Assembly: GCF_001437355.1 (NCBI RefSeq)
Contig: NZ_JQBM01000002.1
Span: forward strand, 51,923-115,922
Length of the DNA: 64,000 nt
Reading direction: 5' to 3'
From: Weissella viridescens
GTDB lineage: Bacteria; Bacillota; Bacilli; Lactobacillales; Lactobacillaceae
Positions within the stretch are counted from its first letter, which is position 1. Each line of letters begins with the position of its first letter. Positions 42,189 through 49,076 of this stretch are shown here, in pieces. Below the pieces are notes generated by a model. That model worked only from the letters and a program-made list of their open reading frames with translations, was not told where the DNA came from and did no database searches. The translations under genes and the position numbers were made by a program.

Positions 42189-43745
42189 ATGACAGAAGTA
42201 AAATCAGGTAGCAGTAAGAATAAATGGATTGCCTTGATTGCCATGTCGTTGGGGGTCTTTATGGCCCTCTTAGATGTGACGGTCGTCAATGTGGCTTTGC
42301 CAACGATGGCAGTTGATTTCAACACAACTTTCAGTAACTTACAATGGGTATTGAATGCTTATACCATTGTGTTTGCTTCAATTTTGTTGATTGTTTCAAA
42401 ATTGGGCGATATGTACGGTCGTAAGAAAATTTTCATGATTAGTATGGTTATTTTTGTGGTTGCCTCTGCGATTAATGGGCTAGCAACCTCACTACCAGTC
42501 TTGATTGCAGGGCGTGCCCTTCAGGCGATTGGTGGGGCCGGCTTAAATTCACTTTCGATGGCCTTGGTTGCATCAAATTTTGAAGGAAAGTCACGTGGAA
42601 CCGGAATGGGAATTTTAGGTTCAGTGATTGGACTTTCAACGGCCTCTGGTCCGCTGGTTGGTGGATATTTAGTTGAGACGTTTGGTTGGCCATCAATTTT
42701 CTTTGTAAACGTGCCAATTGGTATTATTGCGTTTGCCTTGTCTTGGAAGTACGTTAAGGAAACGCCAAGCTATGGTAAGGGCCAAAAGATTGATTTTCTT
42801 GGTATGCTGCTTTCCGGAGCTGGTTTGTTTACATTAGTCTACGGATTGATTGAAAAAGAACAACACTTTAACTGGGGCTGGACAGATCCCCGTGTTATGG
42901 GGTGGTTGTTGGCCGGAGTTGTTTTGTTGGTTGTCTTTGTTCTAGTTGAACTAAAGTCAAAACACCCCATGATGAATCTCAAGTTGTTCAAGCATGTTAA
43001 TTTGGTTGGGGCGACTTTTGTTGCCTTTGCTTTAGGGGCGGGTGTCTACGCCATTAATGCTTATCTTACAACTATGATGCAAAATTACATGGGCTACAGT
43101 GCCTTCAGTACTGGCGTTCATCAATTGGTTATGTCGATTTGGGCCTTGCTTCTAGGTCCAATTACGGGACGTTTAGGTAACCGATACTCAAAGCGTTGGA
43201 TGATTGCTGGATTCTTGGGCTTAGGGGTCGTTGCTTACTTGGTACTAGCACTGATGATTACACCAAATATTACCTTTAATGAATTGGTTCCTGGTTTGGT
43301 GTTGCTGGGGATCTCAAATGCAATGGTTAATCCGTTGGTTAACAACGCTGGATTGGAAGGCATTGAACCTTCTGAAACCGGTATGGCGTCTGGTATTATG
43401 AATGTCTTTCGTCAATTTGGTGTGACGGTCGGAATTGTAATGCTTGGTTTGACGCAATCAAATAAGTATGAAGATTACGTCAACGGTCATTGGTCCGGTT
43501 TGAATTTACCAGTTCAAATGTCAGATGGTTTGCATGATGCTTTCACCAATGCTGGACCTTTTGCTGGACATACGATTGCCTACAACAGTCGCTTGGCAAG
43601 TTTGCCACAGATTGGTCAGTTACGAGATATGATTCTACATGCGTATAATCATAGTATGGTTGCCATCTTCATCGCAGCTGCGATCGTGATGGCAATTGGC
43701 GCCGTGGCAGCTGGATTATTAATGCGTGATTCAAAAGAAAATTAA
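42189..43745 (+). CDS. DHA2-family MFS multidrug exporter
   Basis: A 518-residue, 14-helix transporter of the EmrB/QacA type. FMALLDVTVVNVALPTM (helix 1 motif D1, residues about 22-38), LGDMYGRKKIFM (motif A) and GRALQAIGGAGLNSLSMALV (motif B with Arg) are visible, as is GSVIGLSTASGPLVGGYLV (antiporter motif C, GxxxGPxxGG). It would export toxic compounds by proton antiport. The gene and its PadR regulator form a cassette between two copies of the tRNA-Tyr/Gln pair. Confidence 0.92.
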   Translation: MTEVKSGSSKNKWIALIAMSLGVFMALLDVTVVNVALPTMAVDFNTTFSNLQWVLNAYTIVFASILLIVSKLGDMYGRKKIFMISMVIFVVASAINGLATSLPVLIAGRALQAIGGAGLNSLSMALVASNFEGKSRGTGMGILGSVIGLSTASGPLVGGYLVETFGWPSIFFVNVPIGIIAFALSWKYVKETPSYGKGQKIDFLGMLLSGAGLFTLVYGLIEKEQHFNWGWTDPRVMGWLLAGVVLLVVFVLVELKSKHPMMNLKLFKHVNLVGATFVAFALGAGVYAINAYLTTMMQNYMGYSAFSTGVHQLVMSIWALLLGPITGRLGNRYSKRWMIAGFLGLGVVAYLVLALMITPNITFNELVPGLVLLGISNAMVNPLVNNAGLEGIEPSETGMASGIMNVFRQFGVTVGIVMLGLTQSNKYEDYVNGHWSGLNLPVQMSDGLHDAFTNAGPFAGHTIAYNSRLASLPQIGQLRDMILHAYNHSMVAIFIAAAIVMAIGAVAAGLLMRDSKEN

Positions 43746-43753
43746 AAAAAGGG

Positions 43754-43782
43754 TTGCAATCATTTAGCCAACTTGTTATTAT
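43754..43782 (+). promoter_or_regulatory. Promoter of second tRNA pair
   Basis: -35 TTGCAA and -10 TATTAT with 17 bp spacing; differs from the promoter of the first pair. Confidence 0.6.
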
Positions 43783-43797
43783 ATAAAAGTTGGTTAT

Positions 43798-43880
43798 GGG
43801 GGTTTAGCGAAGTCTGGTTAAACGCGATGGACTGTAAATCCATTCCTTCGGGTTCATAGGTTCGAATCCTATAGCCCCCA
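43798..43880 (+). tRNA. tRNA-Tyr (GTA), copy 2
   Basis: Identical in sequence to the tRNA at 41341-41423; anticodon GTA, no encoded CCA. Confidence 0.96.
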
Positions 43881-43888
43881 TTTATTAT

Positions 43889-43960
43889 TGGGATATGGCC
43901 AAGCGGTAAGGCATCGGTTTTTGGTACCGTGTATCGTTGGTTCGAATCCAACTATCCCAG
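43889..43960 (+). tRNA. tRNA-Gln (TTG), copy 2
   Basis: Identical in sequence to the tRNA at 41434-41505; eight bases after tRNA-Tyr. Confidence 0.95.
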
Positions 43961-43965
43961 TAAGA

Positions 43966-44001
43966 AAAAGGTCGGTGAGCGATTTCGCTTACCGGCCTTT
44001 T
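43966..44001 (+). terminator. Terminator of second tRNA pair
   Basis: AAAAGGTCGGTGAGCG/CGCTTACCGGCCTTTT with wobble pairs. Sequence is unrelated to the terminator of the first pair. Confidence 0.8.
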
Positions 44002-44040
44002 GTTATAATTAAAAGAAAAAGTGTAGCGAAAGGACAAGCA

Positions 44041-44769
44041 ATGCAGAGTAATCGACAAATTAAAGCAGCGGCGCGCCATCAAATCATTGGTAACTTTAGT
44101 CAATTCCAGATTGCCCTATCATTAGGTTTTGGGTTAATTATTTGGCAATTTATCTTCAGCTTGATTAATTCACGTAGTGCGCAATATCAAAATTTGATGA
44201 GCATGAGTATGAAAACCATGAGTGGGCAAACGGTTCCCTCAGATGTTTACATGCAAAATCTGCAAACGGCACTACCAGGTTTACTGGGATCTGCCTTTAT
44301 TGATGCCATTATCAGTGGAATGTTAGCGATTGGTGCCAGCTGGGCGTTTGTGATGTGGCAACTAACAAAGAAACAGCCAGGACACCCTTTTAAATTAAGC
44401 CTACGTTTCTTTAGTCGAACGACCTTGAAAGATAGTGTCATCTTGATGGCGGTACGTTCAGTACTTGTCTTTGTTGGTTACATGCTCTTCGTGATTCCGG
44501 GGATTGTCATGTCATTGAACTTTGCGATGGCACCGTTTATTTACGCAGCAGATGTCCAAACTAAGCGGCCAATTCAAAGCACAACCGCTTATCTCCGTGC
44601 GTCAAGTGCGATGATGCGTGGACATCGCATGCAATTGTTGTTCTTAAACATCAGTTTTATTGGATGGATGTTAGCCAATGCGCTTACAGGTGGACTAGCT
44701 AGTATCTATGTCGTACCATATTATCAGTCAACGATGGCTCAATTCTATGTGGCACGTCACGTCAATTAG
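44041..44769 (+). CDS. DUF975 family membrane protein
   Basis: About 242 residues with five or six hydrophobic segments. The N-terminal pattern NRQIKAAARHQIIGNFSQF (core KAAARHQIIGNF) and the later VIPGIVMSLNFAMAPFIYAA segment are those of DUF975 integral membrane proteins. The role is unknown. The start follows AAAGGAC; TATAAT (44004-44009) just after the tRNA terminator is the probable -10. Own terminator downstream. Confidence 0.85.
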   Translation: MQSNRQIKAAARHQIIGNFSQFQIALSLGFGLIIWQFIFSLINSRSAQYQNLMSMSMKTMSGQTVPSDVYMQNLQTALPGLLGSAFIDAIISGMLAIGASWAFVMWQLTKKQPGHPFKLSLRFFSRTTLKDSVILMAVRSVLVFVGYMLFVIPGIVMSLNFAMAPFIYAADVQTKRPIQSTTAYLRASSAMMRGHRMQLLFLNISFIGWMLANALTGGLASIYVVPYYQSTMAQFYVARHVN

Positions 44770-44795
44770 ATATCGAAAAAAATATGTCATAAACC

Positions 44796-44823
44796 AAAAA
44801 CCGATGTCGTGCATCGGTTTTTT
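44796..44823 (+). terminator. Terminator after DUF975 gene
   Basis: AAAACCGATG/CATCGGTTTT stem around TCGTG-type loop, T6 tail. Confidence 0.88.
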
Positions 44824-44840
44824 ATTTGAGGTAAATTATT

Positions 44841-45638
44841 ATGCAGAAAAATCACCATACAGAACGATTACGCGTTGGCCGTGATGGGGATGCTTGGCAA
44901 CGCGAAGCACCGGATGTATTAGATAAGCAGGCGCCAATTTTTGAACCGATTCAAGTTGTAAATCCCCACACAGAGATGAGCGTACATTTTGCGGAACACG
45001 CCGAACGTGTTCCACGTGAAACATGGTACCGGCTTATTTTGCAAGAATGTCGAAAAGTAACGCAAGCAGATATACGTATCCGCAGTATTATATTGGATCG
45101 GCACGATACATTGCATATTTTATTTGTTATGCCGGACGTTCCGGCAATGCAAGAACTTACCATTTTTGTTGGTAATTCAGTGCCTAAATTGCAACAGCAT
45201 CAAATGTGGACGGGATATTATGCTTCAATCCGTGAAGTATTAAAAGTGGTACGTCAGTATTTAAGTAATCAGCGTTATCAGAGTTTCTCGTTAGGAATGT
45301 ATAGCTTTTTACGGCTTAACCAGCAAGGTGTGGTAACAGATATTCAAATGCAACACAGACATTATTATTTAGGGCATGCTGAGATACCGATTGCTGAGGA
45401 TGAGGCGCGTCTTTTACAAGTGCTACAACGTTATGAGTTGTTCCAACTGTCTGCAGAAGGACTGAAAATAACTGCCTTAGGGATTAGTGCGTTAAATTAC
45501 TTTGCGAGATTTTATGAACGAACATTTTCGGCAAATTGGAAGACAGGTATTGTCGACTCTGATATGTCTGAACAATCAGTTAAATCAACTCAGCGAAAAC
45601 AAGTTCGATTAGCACGGGAGGTTGAGAAAAATGACTGA
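44841..45638 (+). CDS. Hypothetical protein containing a parS site
   Basis: A 265-residue soluble protein with no recognised domain. The N-terminal 35 residues are charged (NHHTERLRVGRDGDAWQRE). The middle has strand-rich segments (IRIRSIILDRHDTLHILFVMPD, ITIFVGNSVPKLQ-like). The end is a basic tail (QSVKSTQRKQVRLAREVEKND). It overlaps the sprT gene by eight bases, so the two are co-translated and probably functionally related. A parS-like site lies within codons about 56-61. Confidence 0.68.
   Translation: MQKNHHTERLRVGRDGDAWQREAPDVLDKQAPIFEPIQVVNPHTEMSVHFAEHAERVPRETWYRLILQECRKVTQADIRIRSIILDRHDTLHILFVMPDVPAMQELTIFVGNSVPKLQQHQMWTGYYASIREVLKVVRQYLSNQRYQSFSLGMYSFLRLNQQGVVTDIQMQHRHYYLGHAEIPIAEDEARLLQVLQRYELFQLSAEGLKITALGISALNYFARFYERTFSANWKTGIVDSDMSEQSVKSTQRKQVRLAREVEKND
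45008..45023. other. parS: parS site (15/16) inside a coding region
   Basis: TGTTCCACGTGAAACA keeps the CACGTG core and the right arm and has one base changed in the left arm of the consensus. In-gene parS sites are common in Firmicutes. Confidence 0.75.
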
Positions 45639-46074
45639 TGCAGAGCTCCAATCTTTAGTGGAAAGCATCTCAATCACTGATTTTGAACGTCCTTTCGAAC
45701 ATCAAGCGACGTTTAATCGACGGTTAAGAACGACAGGTGGTCGTTATTTATTAGCGACTCACAATCTTGAAATCAATCCACGGATGATGACAGATTTTGA
45801 CGAAGCAACTTTGATCGGTGTAATTCAACATGAATTAATTCACTACCATCTTCACATGCAAGGGTTACCACACCAACATCGAGATCAGGCGTTCAAACAG
45901 GAATTAGCACGTACCGGTGCGTTACGGTTTGCTCCGGCCCAGCCACAAGCAGCGAAGTGGCATTACTGTTGTGCGAATGGACATGACATTTATCGTAATC
46001 GACGTATGAATGTTAAACGTTATGTTTGTGGGAAATGTCGGGCACCGTTAAAATTAATGAATCCAAATGGTTGA
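45631..46074 (+). CDS. SprT-like zinc metalloprotease domain protein
   Basis: About 147 residues. IGVIQHELIHYHLHMQGLPHQHRDQAFKQEL carries the HExxH motif (HELIH) plus the third His of the SprT fold (core QHELIHYHLHMQG). A C-terminal zinc ribbon follows (HYCCANGHDIYR ... YVCGKCRAPL). The ATG at 45631 has GGGAGG upstream. Bacterial SprT proteins are of unclear function; the eukaryotic SPRTN relative digests DNA-protein crosslinks. It is coupled to the unknown upstream gene. Confidence 0.9.
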   Translation: MTDAELQSLVESISITDFERPFEHQATFNRRLRTTGGRYLLATHNLEINPRMMTDFDEATLIGVIQHELIHYHLHMQGLPHQHRDQAFKQELARTGALRFAPAQPQAAKWHYCCANGHDIYRNRRMNVKRYVCGKCRAPLKLMNPNG

Positions 46075-46123
46075 CTAACTAATTGTTAGCGTGATATATT
46101 TTACTGGTTAATTAACCGGTAAA
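46071..46123 (+). promoter_or_regulatory. Metal operon promoter with tandem AdcR-type boxes
   Basis: -35 TTGACT (46071-46076) and -10 TATATT (46095-46100), 18 bp spacing. Two adjacent sites, TTTACTGGTTAA (46100-46111) and TTAACCGGTAAA (46112-46123), each match the AdcR box TTAACYRGTTAA at 11 of 12 positions and cover the transcription start. A further dyad CTAAC-TAATT-GTTAG is in the spacer. This fits repression by the MarR-type product of the first gene. Confidence 0.78.
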
Positions 46124-46133
46124 GGAGTTTTCG

Positions 46134-46601
46134 ATGACAGTTAAAGAAAATGCAGCGCAAGTCGATGATTTTTTAAATCAAATTCTGTTACTCGCTGAAA
46201 ATCAGCGGGAAATCCTCTTGGGATTTGAACATAAGCAAACAATTACCTTGACGCAAGGACATCTATTGATGATTTTGGCGCAAAAAGGGCCACAAACGAA
46301 TGGAGAACTTGCTCAGGCATTAGCTGTTTCACCAGCTGCGGTGACAAAAGCGATGAAGATTTTGCAAAATGAGCAAAACGCAATGGTGACATTGATGCCA
46401 GATCCGGAGGACGGACGAATTAATCGATGGGCACTGACGGATACTGGACGGGCTAAAGCGACCGAGCATGCAGATGAACATCAAACAACGCAAAGCGAAT
46501 ACATCGCCGTACTCAATCAATTTACAGATGATGAGCAGGCTGTCGTATCGCGATTTATAACGGCCATGACAGATAAGTTAACGGGGGGCAATGATGCGTA
46601 G
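46134..46601 (+). CDS. adcR: AdcR-like MarR-family metal regulator
   Basis: A 155-residue MarR-family protein alignable along its length with streptococcal AdcR: FLNQILLLAENQREILLG, the winged helix NGELAQALAVSPAAVTKAMKIL and TEHADEHQ near the AdcR His cluster. AdcR ligands Glu24 (AENQ), His42 and two of the later His are present, but the positions of Cys30 and Glu41 appear to be Glu and Gly. Metal preference may therefore differ. It is the first gene of a four-gene operon. TAAAGGAG is the ribosome site and overlaps the operator. Confidence 0.85.
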   Translation: MTVKENAAQVDDFLNQILLLAENQREILLGFEHKQTITLTQGHLLMILAQKGPQTNGELAQALAVSPAAVTKAMKILQNEQNAMVTLMPDPEDGRINRWALTDTGRAKATEHADEHQTTQSEYIAVLNQFTDDEQAVVSRFITAMTDKLTGGNDA

Positions 46602-47499
46602 TCAACTAAATAAAATGCTTTTATCATTCACAGGGGCTTTAGTTTTATTTTTGATTGGGTTAGTGATTTATACTGGCCTGCAGCAAAATAAAAGTACTGA
46701 TTTGGGGAATAGTCCGATTCGTGTTGTTAGTAGTTTGAATAGCTATGGTGAAATGGCGGAAGCAGTTTTGGGCAATCAAGGAGAAGTTAAGAGTGTAATG
46801 ACAAATCCGGATGTTGACCCACATGATTATGAACCAACGGCAAATACAGCCAAGTTATATGAACGGGCTACAGTGACCATTTCGAATGGAGGTGGTTACG
46901 ATACTTGGAGTGAACGCTTTACAAAAGCTAATAAAGATGTAAAAGCGGTTAATGTTGTTGAAATGTATCATTATCAAGAAGGACAAAATGAACATTTTTG
47001 GTATCAACCAGATGTCGTTAACCGGGTGACAAATGCTTTGGTTGATACTTATAGTGCGATTAAGCCAGATCAACGAGCTTATTTCGAACAAAATGCCAAA
47101 AATTACCAGAAGAAAATGCAAAAGGTGGATCACCTGCGGACGCAATTAAAACAGGAAATGGCTGGAAAAGGTGTTTTGGCAACAGAGCCCGTCTTTGATC
47201 CACAGCTAGAAGCTGTGGGAGCGAAGCGTTTAGATACAGCCTTTGCCCAAGCAATTGACGAAGGGAATGACCCAACGCCAGCAGCCATGTCAGAATGGCA
47301 AGGCAAGTTAAAAAATCATGAAGCAGTTGCGGTAATCGATAATACGCAGTCTTCAAGCAAACTGGTTAAGCAGGCTTTGCAAGAAGCGAAAGCGGCCGGG
47401 GTACCGATTGTACCGGTAACGGAATCGATGCCGAAGAACACGTCATATATTGATTGGCAATATAATCAATTAAAGAGTCTGCAAAAGGCGGTGCAATAA
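46594..47499 (+). CDS. Metal ABC transporter substrate-binding protein (ZnuA/TroA family)
   Basis: About 301 residues with an N-terminal membrane anchor (LLSFTGALVLFLIGLVIYTGL, about residues 9-29; no lipobox Cys). The two-lobed TroA fold is shown by DVDPHDYEPTANTAKLYERA (His77), NEHFWYQPDVVNRV (His134), LATEPVFDPQLEAVG (Glu198) and VPVTESMP (Glu277). The His-rich loop of zinc-specific members is missing. The His-His-Glu third-ligand pattern resembles PsaA/TroA manganese proteins. The gene starts inside the end of adcR; the second of two ATGs has better ribosome-site spacing. Confidence 0.88.
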   Translation: MRSQLNKMLLSFTGALVLFLIGLVIYTGLQQNKSTDLGNSPIRVVSSLNSYGEMAEAVLGNQGEVKSVMTNPDVDPHDYEPTANTAKLYERATVTISNGGGYDTWSERFTKANKDVKAVNVVEMYHYQEGQNEHFWYQPDVVNRVTNALVDTYSAIKPDQRAYFEQNAKNYQKKMQKVDHLRTQLKQEMAGKGVLATEPVFDPQLEAVGAKRLDTAFAQAIDEGNDPTPAAMSEWQGKLKNHEAVAVIDNTQSSSKLVKQALQEAKAAGVPIVPVTESMPKNTSYIDWQYNQLKSLQKAVQ

Positions 47500-48188
47500 T
47501 GGTAGTGCTAGAAGGAAAAGATATTGGAATTAAATTTGGCAAGCGTTGGTTATATCGCCATGTGAATTTTGAACTGAAATCACAACACGTCTTAGCTGTT
47601 ATTGGGGATAATGGTGTTGGAAAAACGACTTTAATTCGCGCTATTTTGGAACAACAGAAGTTAACTGAAGGTGCGTTGACTTGGCCTGATAAAAAACCAG
47701 TAATTCGGTACGTGCCACAAGAACGGCCCGATGCGCAGGACTTTCCATTGCGTATTTCTGAATTTGTGAGTTTGAGCTTTGATCAAGGGATTCGTCCTTG
47801 GATGACGAGAGCCGAAAAAGACCAAATTCAACATATTCTTGACGATACACATTTGGTTGAGTTAGCTGATCAACGCATTGATCAAGCTTCTGGAGGTGAA
47901 CGTCAACGTTCTTACTTGGCGCAAGCTTTGCTGGTAGATCCAGGTCTATTGATTTTGGATGAAGCAACGGCCAATCTTGATAATATTGCCAAGTATGAAT
48001 TAATGGATGTGGTGAAGCATTATCGGGATCATCATCACCTTAGCATTATTATGATTAGTCACGATTTGGAAATTATTAAAGAATATGCGGACGATTATCT
48101 GTTACTCAAGCCTGAAGGTAGTGAGTTTGGACAGGTAAAGGATTTGGACGTGTCACAACTGGAGGTGGGAAATCAAGATCATGCTTAG
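47499..48188 (+). CDS. Metal ABC transporter ATP-binding protein
   Basis: A 229-residue ABC ATPase. Walker A is GDNGVGKTTLIRAI (residues about 36-49), the Q-loop is RYVPQERPDA, the signature is a variant, QASGGERQRSYLAQAL, and Walker B is LLILDEATANLD. It is the AdcC/ZnuC-type motor for the neighbouring binding protein and permease. Its ATG overlaps the preceding TAA by one base and its end overlaps the permease gene by eight bases. Confidence 0.93.
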   Translation: MVVLEGKDIGIKFGKRWLYRHVNFELKSQHVLAVIGDNGVGKTTLIRAILEQQKLTEGALTWPDKKPVIRYVPQERPDAQDFPLRISEFVSLSFDQGIRPWMTRAEKDQIQHILDDTHLVELADQRIDQASGGERQRSYLAQALLVDPGLLILDEATANLDNIAKYELMDVVKHYRDHHHLSIIMISHDLEIIKEYADDYLLLKPEGSEFGQVKDLDVSQLEVGNQDHA

Positions 48189-48966
48189 TTATCCATTTAT
48201 GCAAAATGCCTTTGTTGTTGGAACCTTGATTGCCATTGTCAGTGGTTTTATTGGGGTCTTTGTTGTTGCCCGTCACATGTCGTTTTTAGCGCACACTTTA
48301 AGTGAAATTGGCTTCGCCGGAGCCTCTTTTGGCCTCTTTATGGGCTGGTCGCCGCTCATTGGGATGTTGATTTTCACCATTCTCGCTTCGACGACAATTG
48401 GTGAGTTGGGGATGCAAGAAAAACGTTCTGAATCATTGATTTCGGCGGTGAGTGCGGTGGCTATTGGACTAGGAATCGCCTTCCTGGCGCTTTCACAAAA
48501 GAATGCCAGTGCAGCAACAAGTATTCTATTTGGTTCGATTTTCAGTATTAGTCATGCAAACGTCGTCCAAGTAGTGGTCTTAGCGTTGATTGTTTTGGTT
48601 GTAGGGTTACTTTGTTATCGCCCGTTGCGACATTTTGCGTTTGACTACAATACGGCTATTTTTAGCTTAAAACACGTCGTATTGATTGAAGTTCTGTTCT
48701 TAGTGCTAATGGCGATGACTGTAGCGATTTCTTCACAAGTAGTGGGGTCGTTGTTAATCTTCATCTTAATCACTTTACCAGCTAGTGCAGCGATGCGCTG
48801 GGGCCGGACTGTGTGGCAGATGGTTGGCTTATCAGTCTTGTTTGGTGTTGTCGGTGTCTGGGCTGCGTTAGTCTTATCGTATTGGACGAATGTACCAGTT
48901 TCGTTTTACATCGCCATTATCGAAGCAGGGATTTATTTTATTTCCTTGATTAAACGCGATGCGTAA
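48181..48966 (+). CDS. Metal ABC transporter permease (ABC-3 family)
   Basis: A 261-residue permease with eight or nine helices and the ABC-3 family blocks GVFVVARHMSFLAHTLSEIGFAGASFG (core HTLSEIGFAGASFG) and VVGSLLIFILITLPASAA. It is the AdcB/ZnuB-type channel of the operon. It is encoded last and followed by a terminator. Together with the regulator and its boxes, the four genes form a complete zinc- or manganese-uptake unit. Confidence 0.93.
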   Translation: MLSYPFMQNAFVVGTLIAIVSGFIGVFVVARHMSFLAHTLSEIGFAGASFGLFMGWSPLIGMLIFTILASTTIGELGMQEKRSESLISAVSAVAIGLGIAFLALSQKNASAATSILFGSIFSISHANVVQVVVLALIVLVVGLLCYRPLRHFAFDYNTAIFSLKHVVLIEVLFLVLMAMTVAISSQVVGSLLIFILITLPASAAMRWGRTVWQMVGLSVLFGVVGVWAALVLSYWTNVPVSFYIAIIEAGIYFISLIKRDA

Positions 48967-48984
48967 TTGTTAATGAAATGATAC

Positions 48985-49013
48985 AATGGGCGGACATATG
49001 TTCGTCCATTTTT
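48985..49013 (+). terminator. Terminator of metal operon
   Basis: AATGGGCGGACAT/ATGTTCGTCCATT hairpin with two wobbles, T5 tail. Confidence 0.7.
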
Positions 49014-49076
49014 GATATGATGGAGATTGATTGTTTTAAGATATGAATTAACGCAAAAAAGGAAGTAATAAAAAAT

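Larger units (their letters stand above)
43796..43960 (+). repeat. Direct repeat copy 2 of tRNA-Tyr/tRNA-Gln pair
   Basis: Same sequence as 41339-41505 apart from a 2-nt shorter spacer. The copies lie 2.46 kb apart in the same orientation. Confidence 0.95.
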
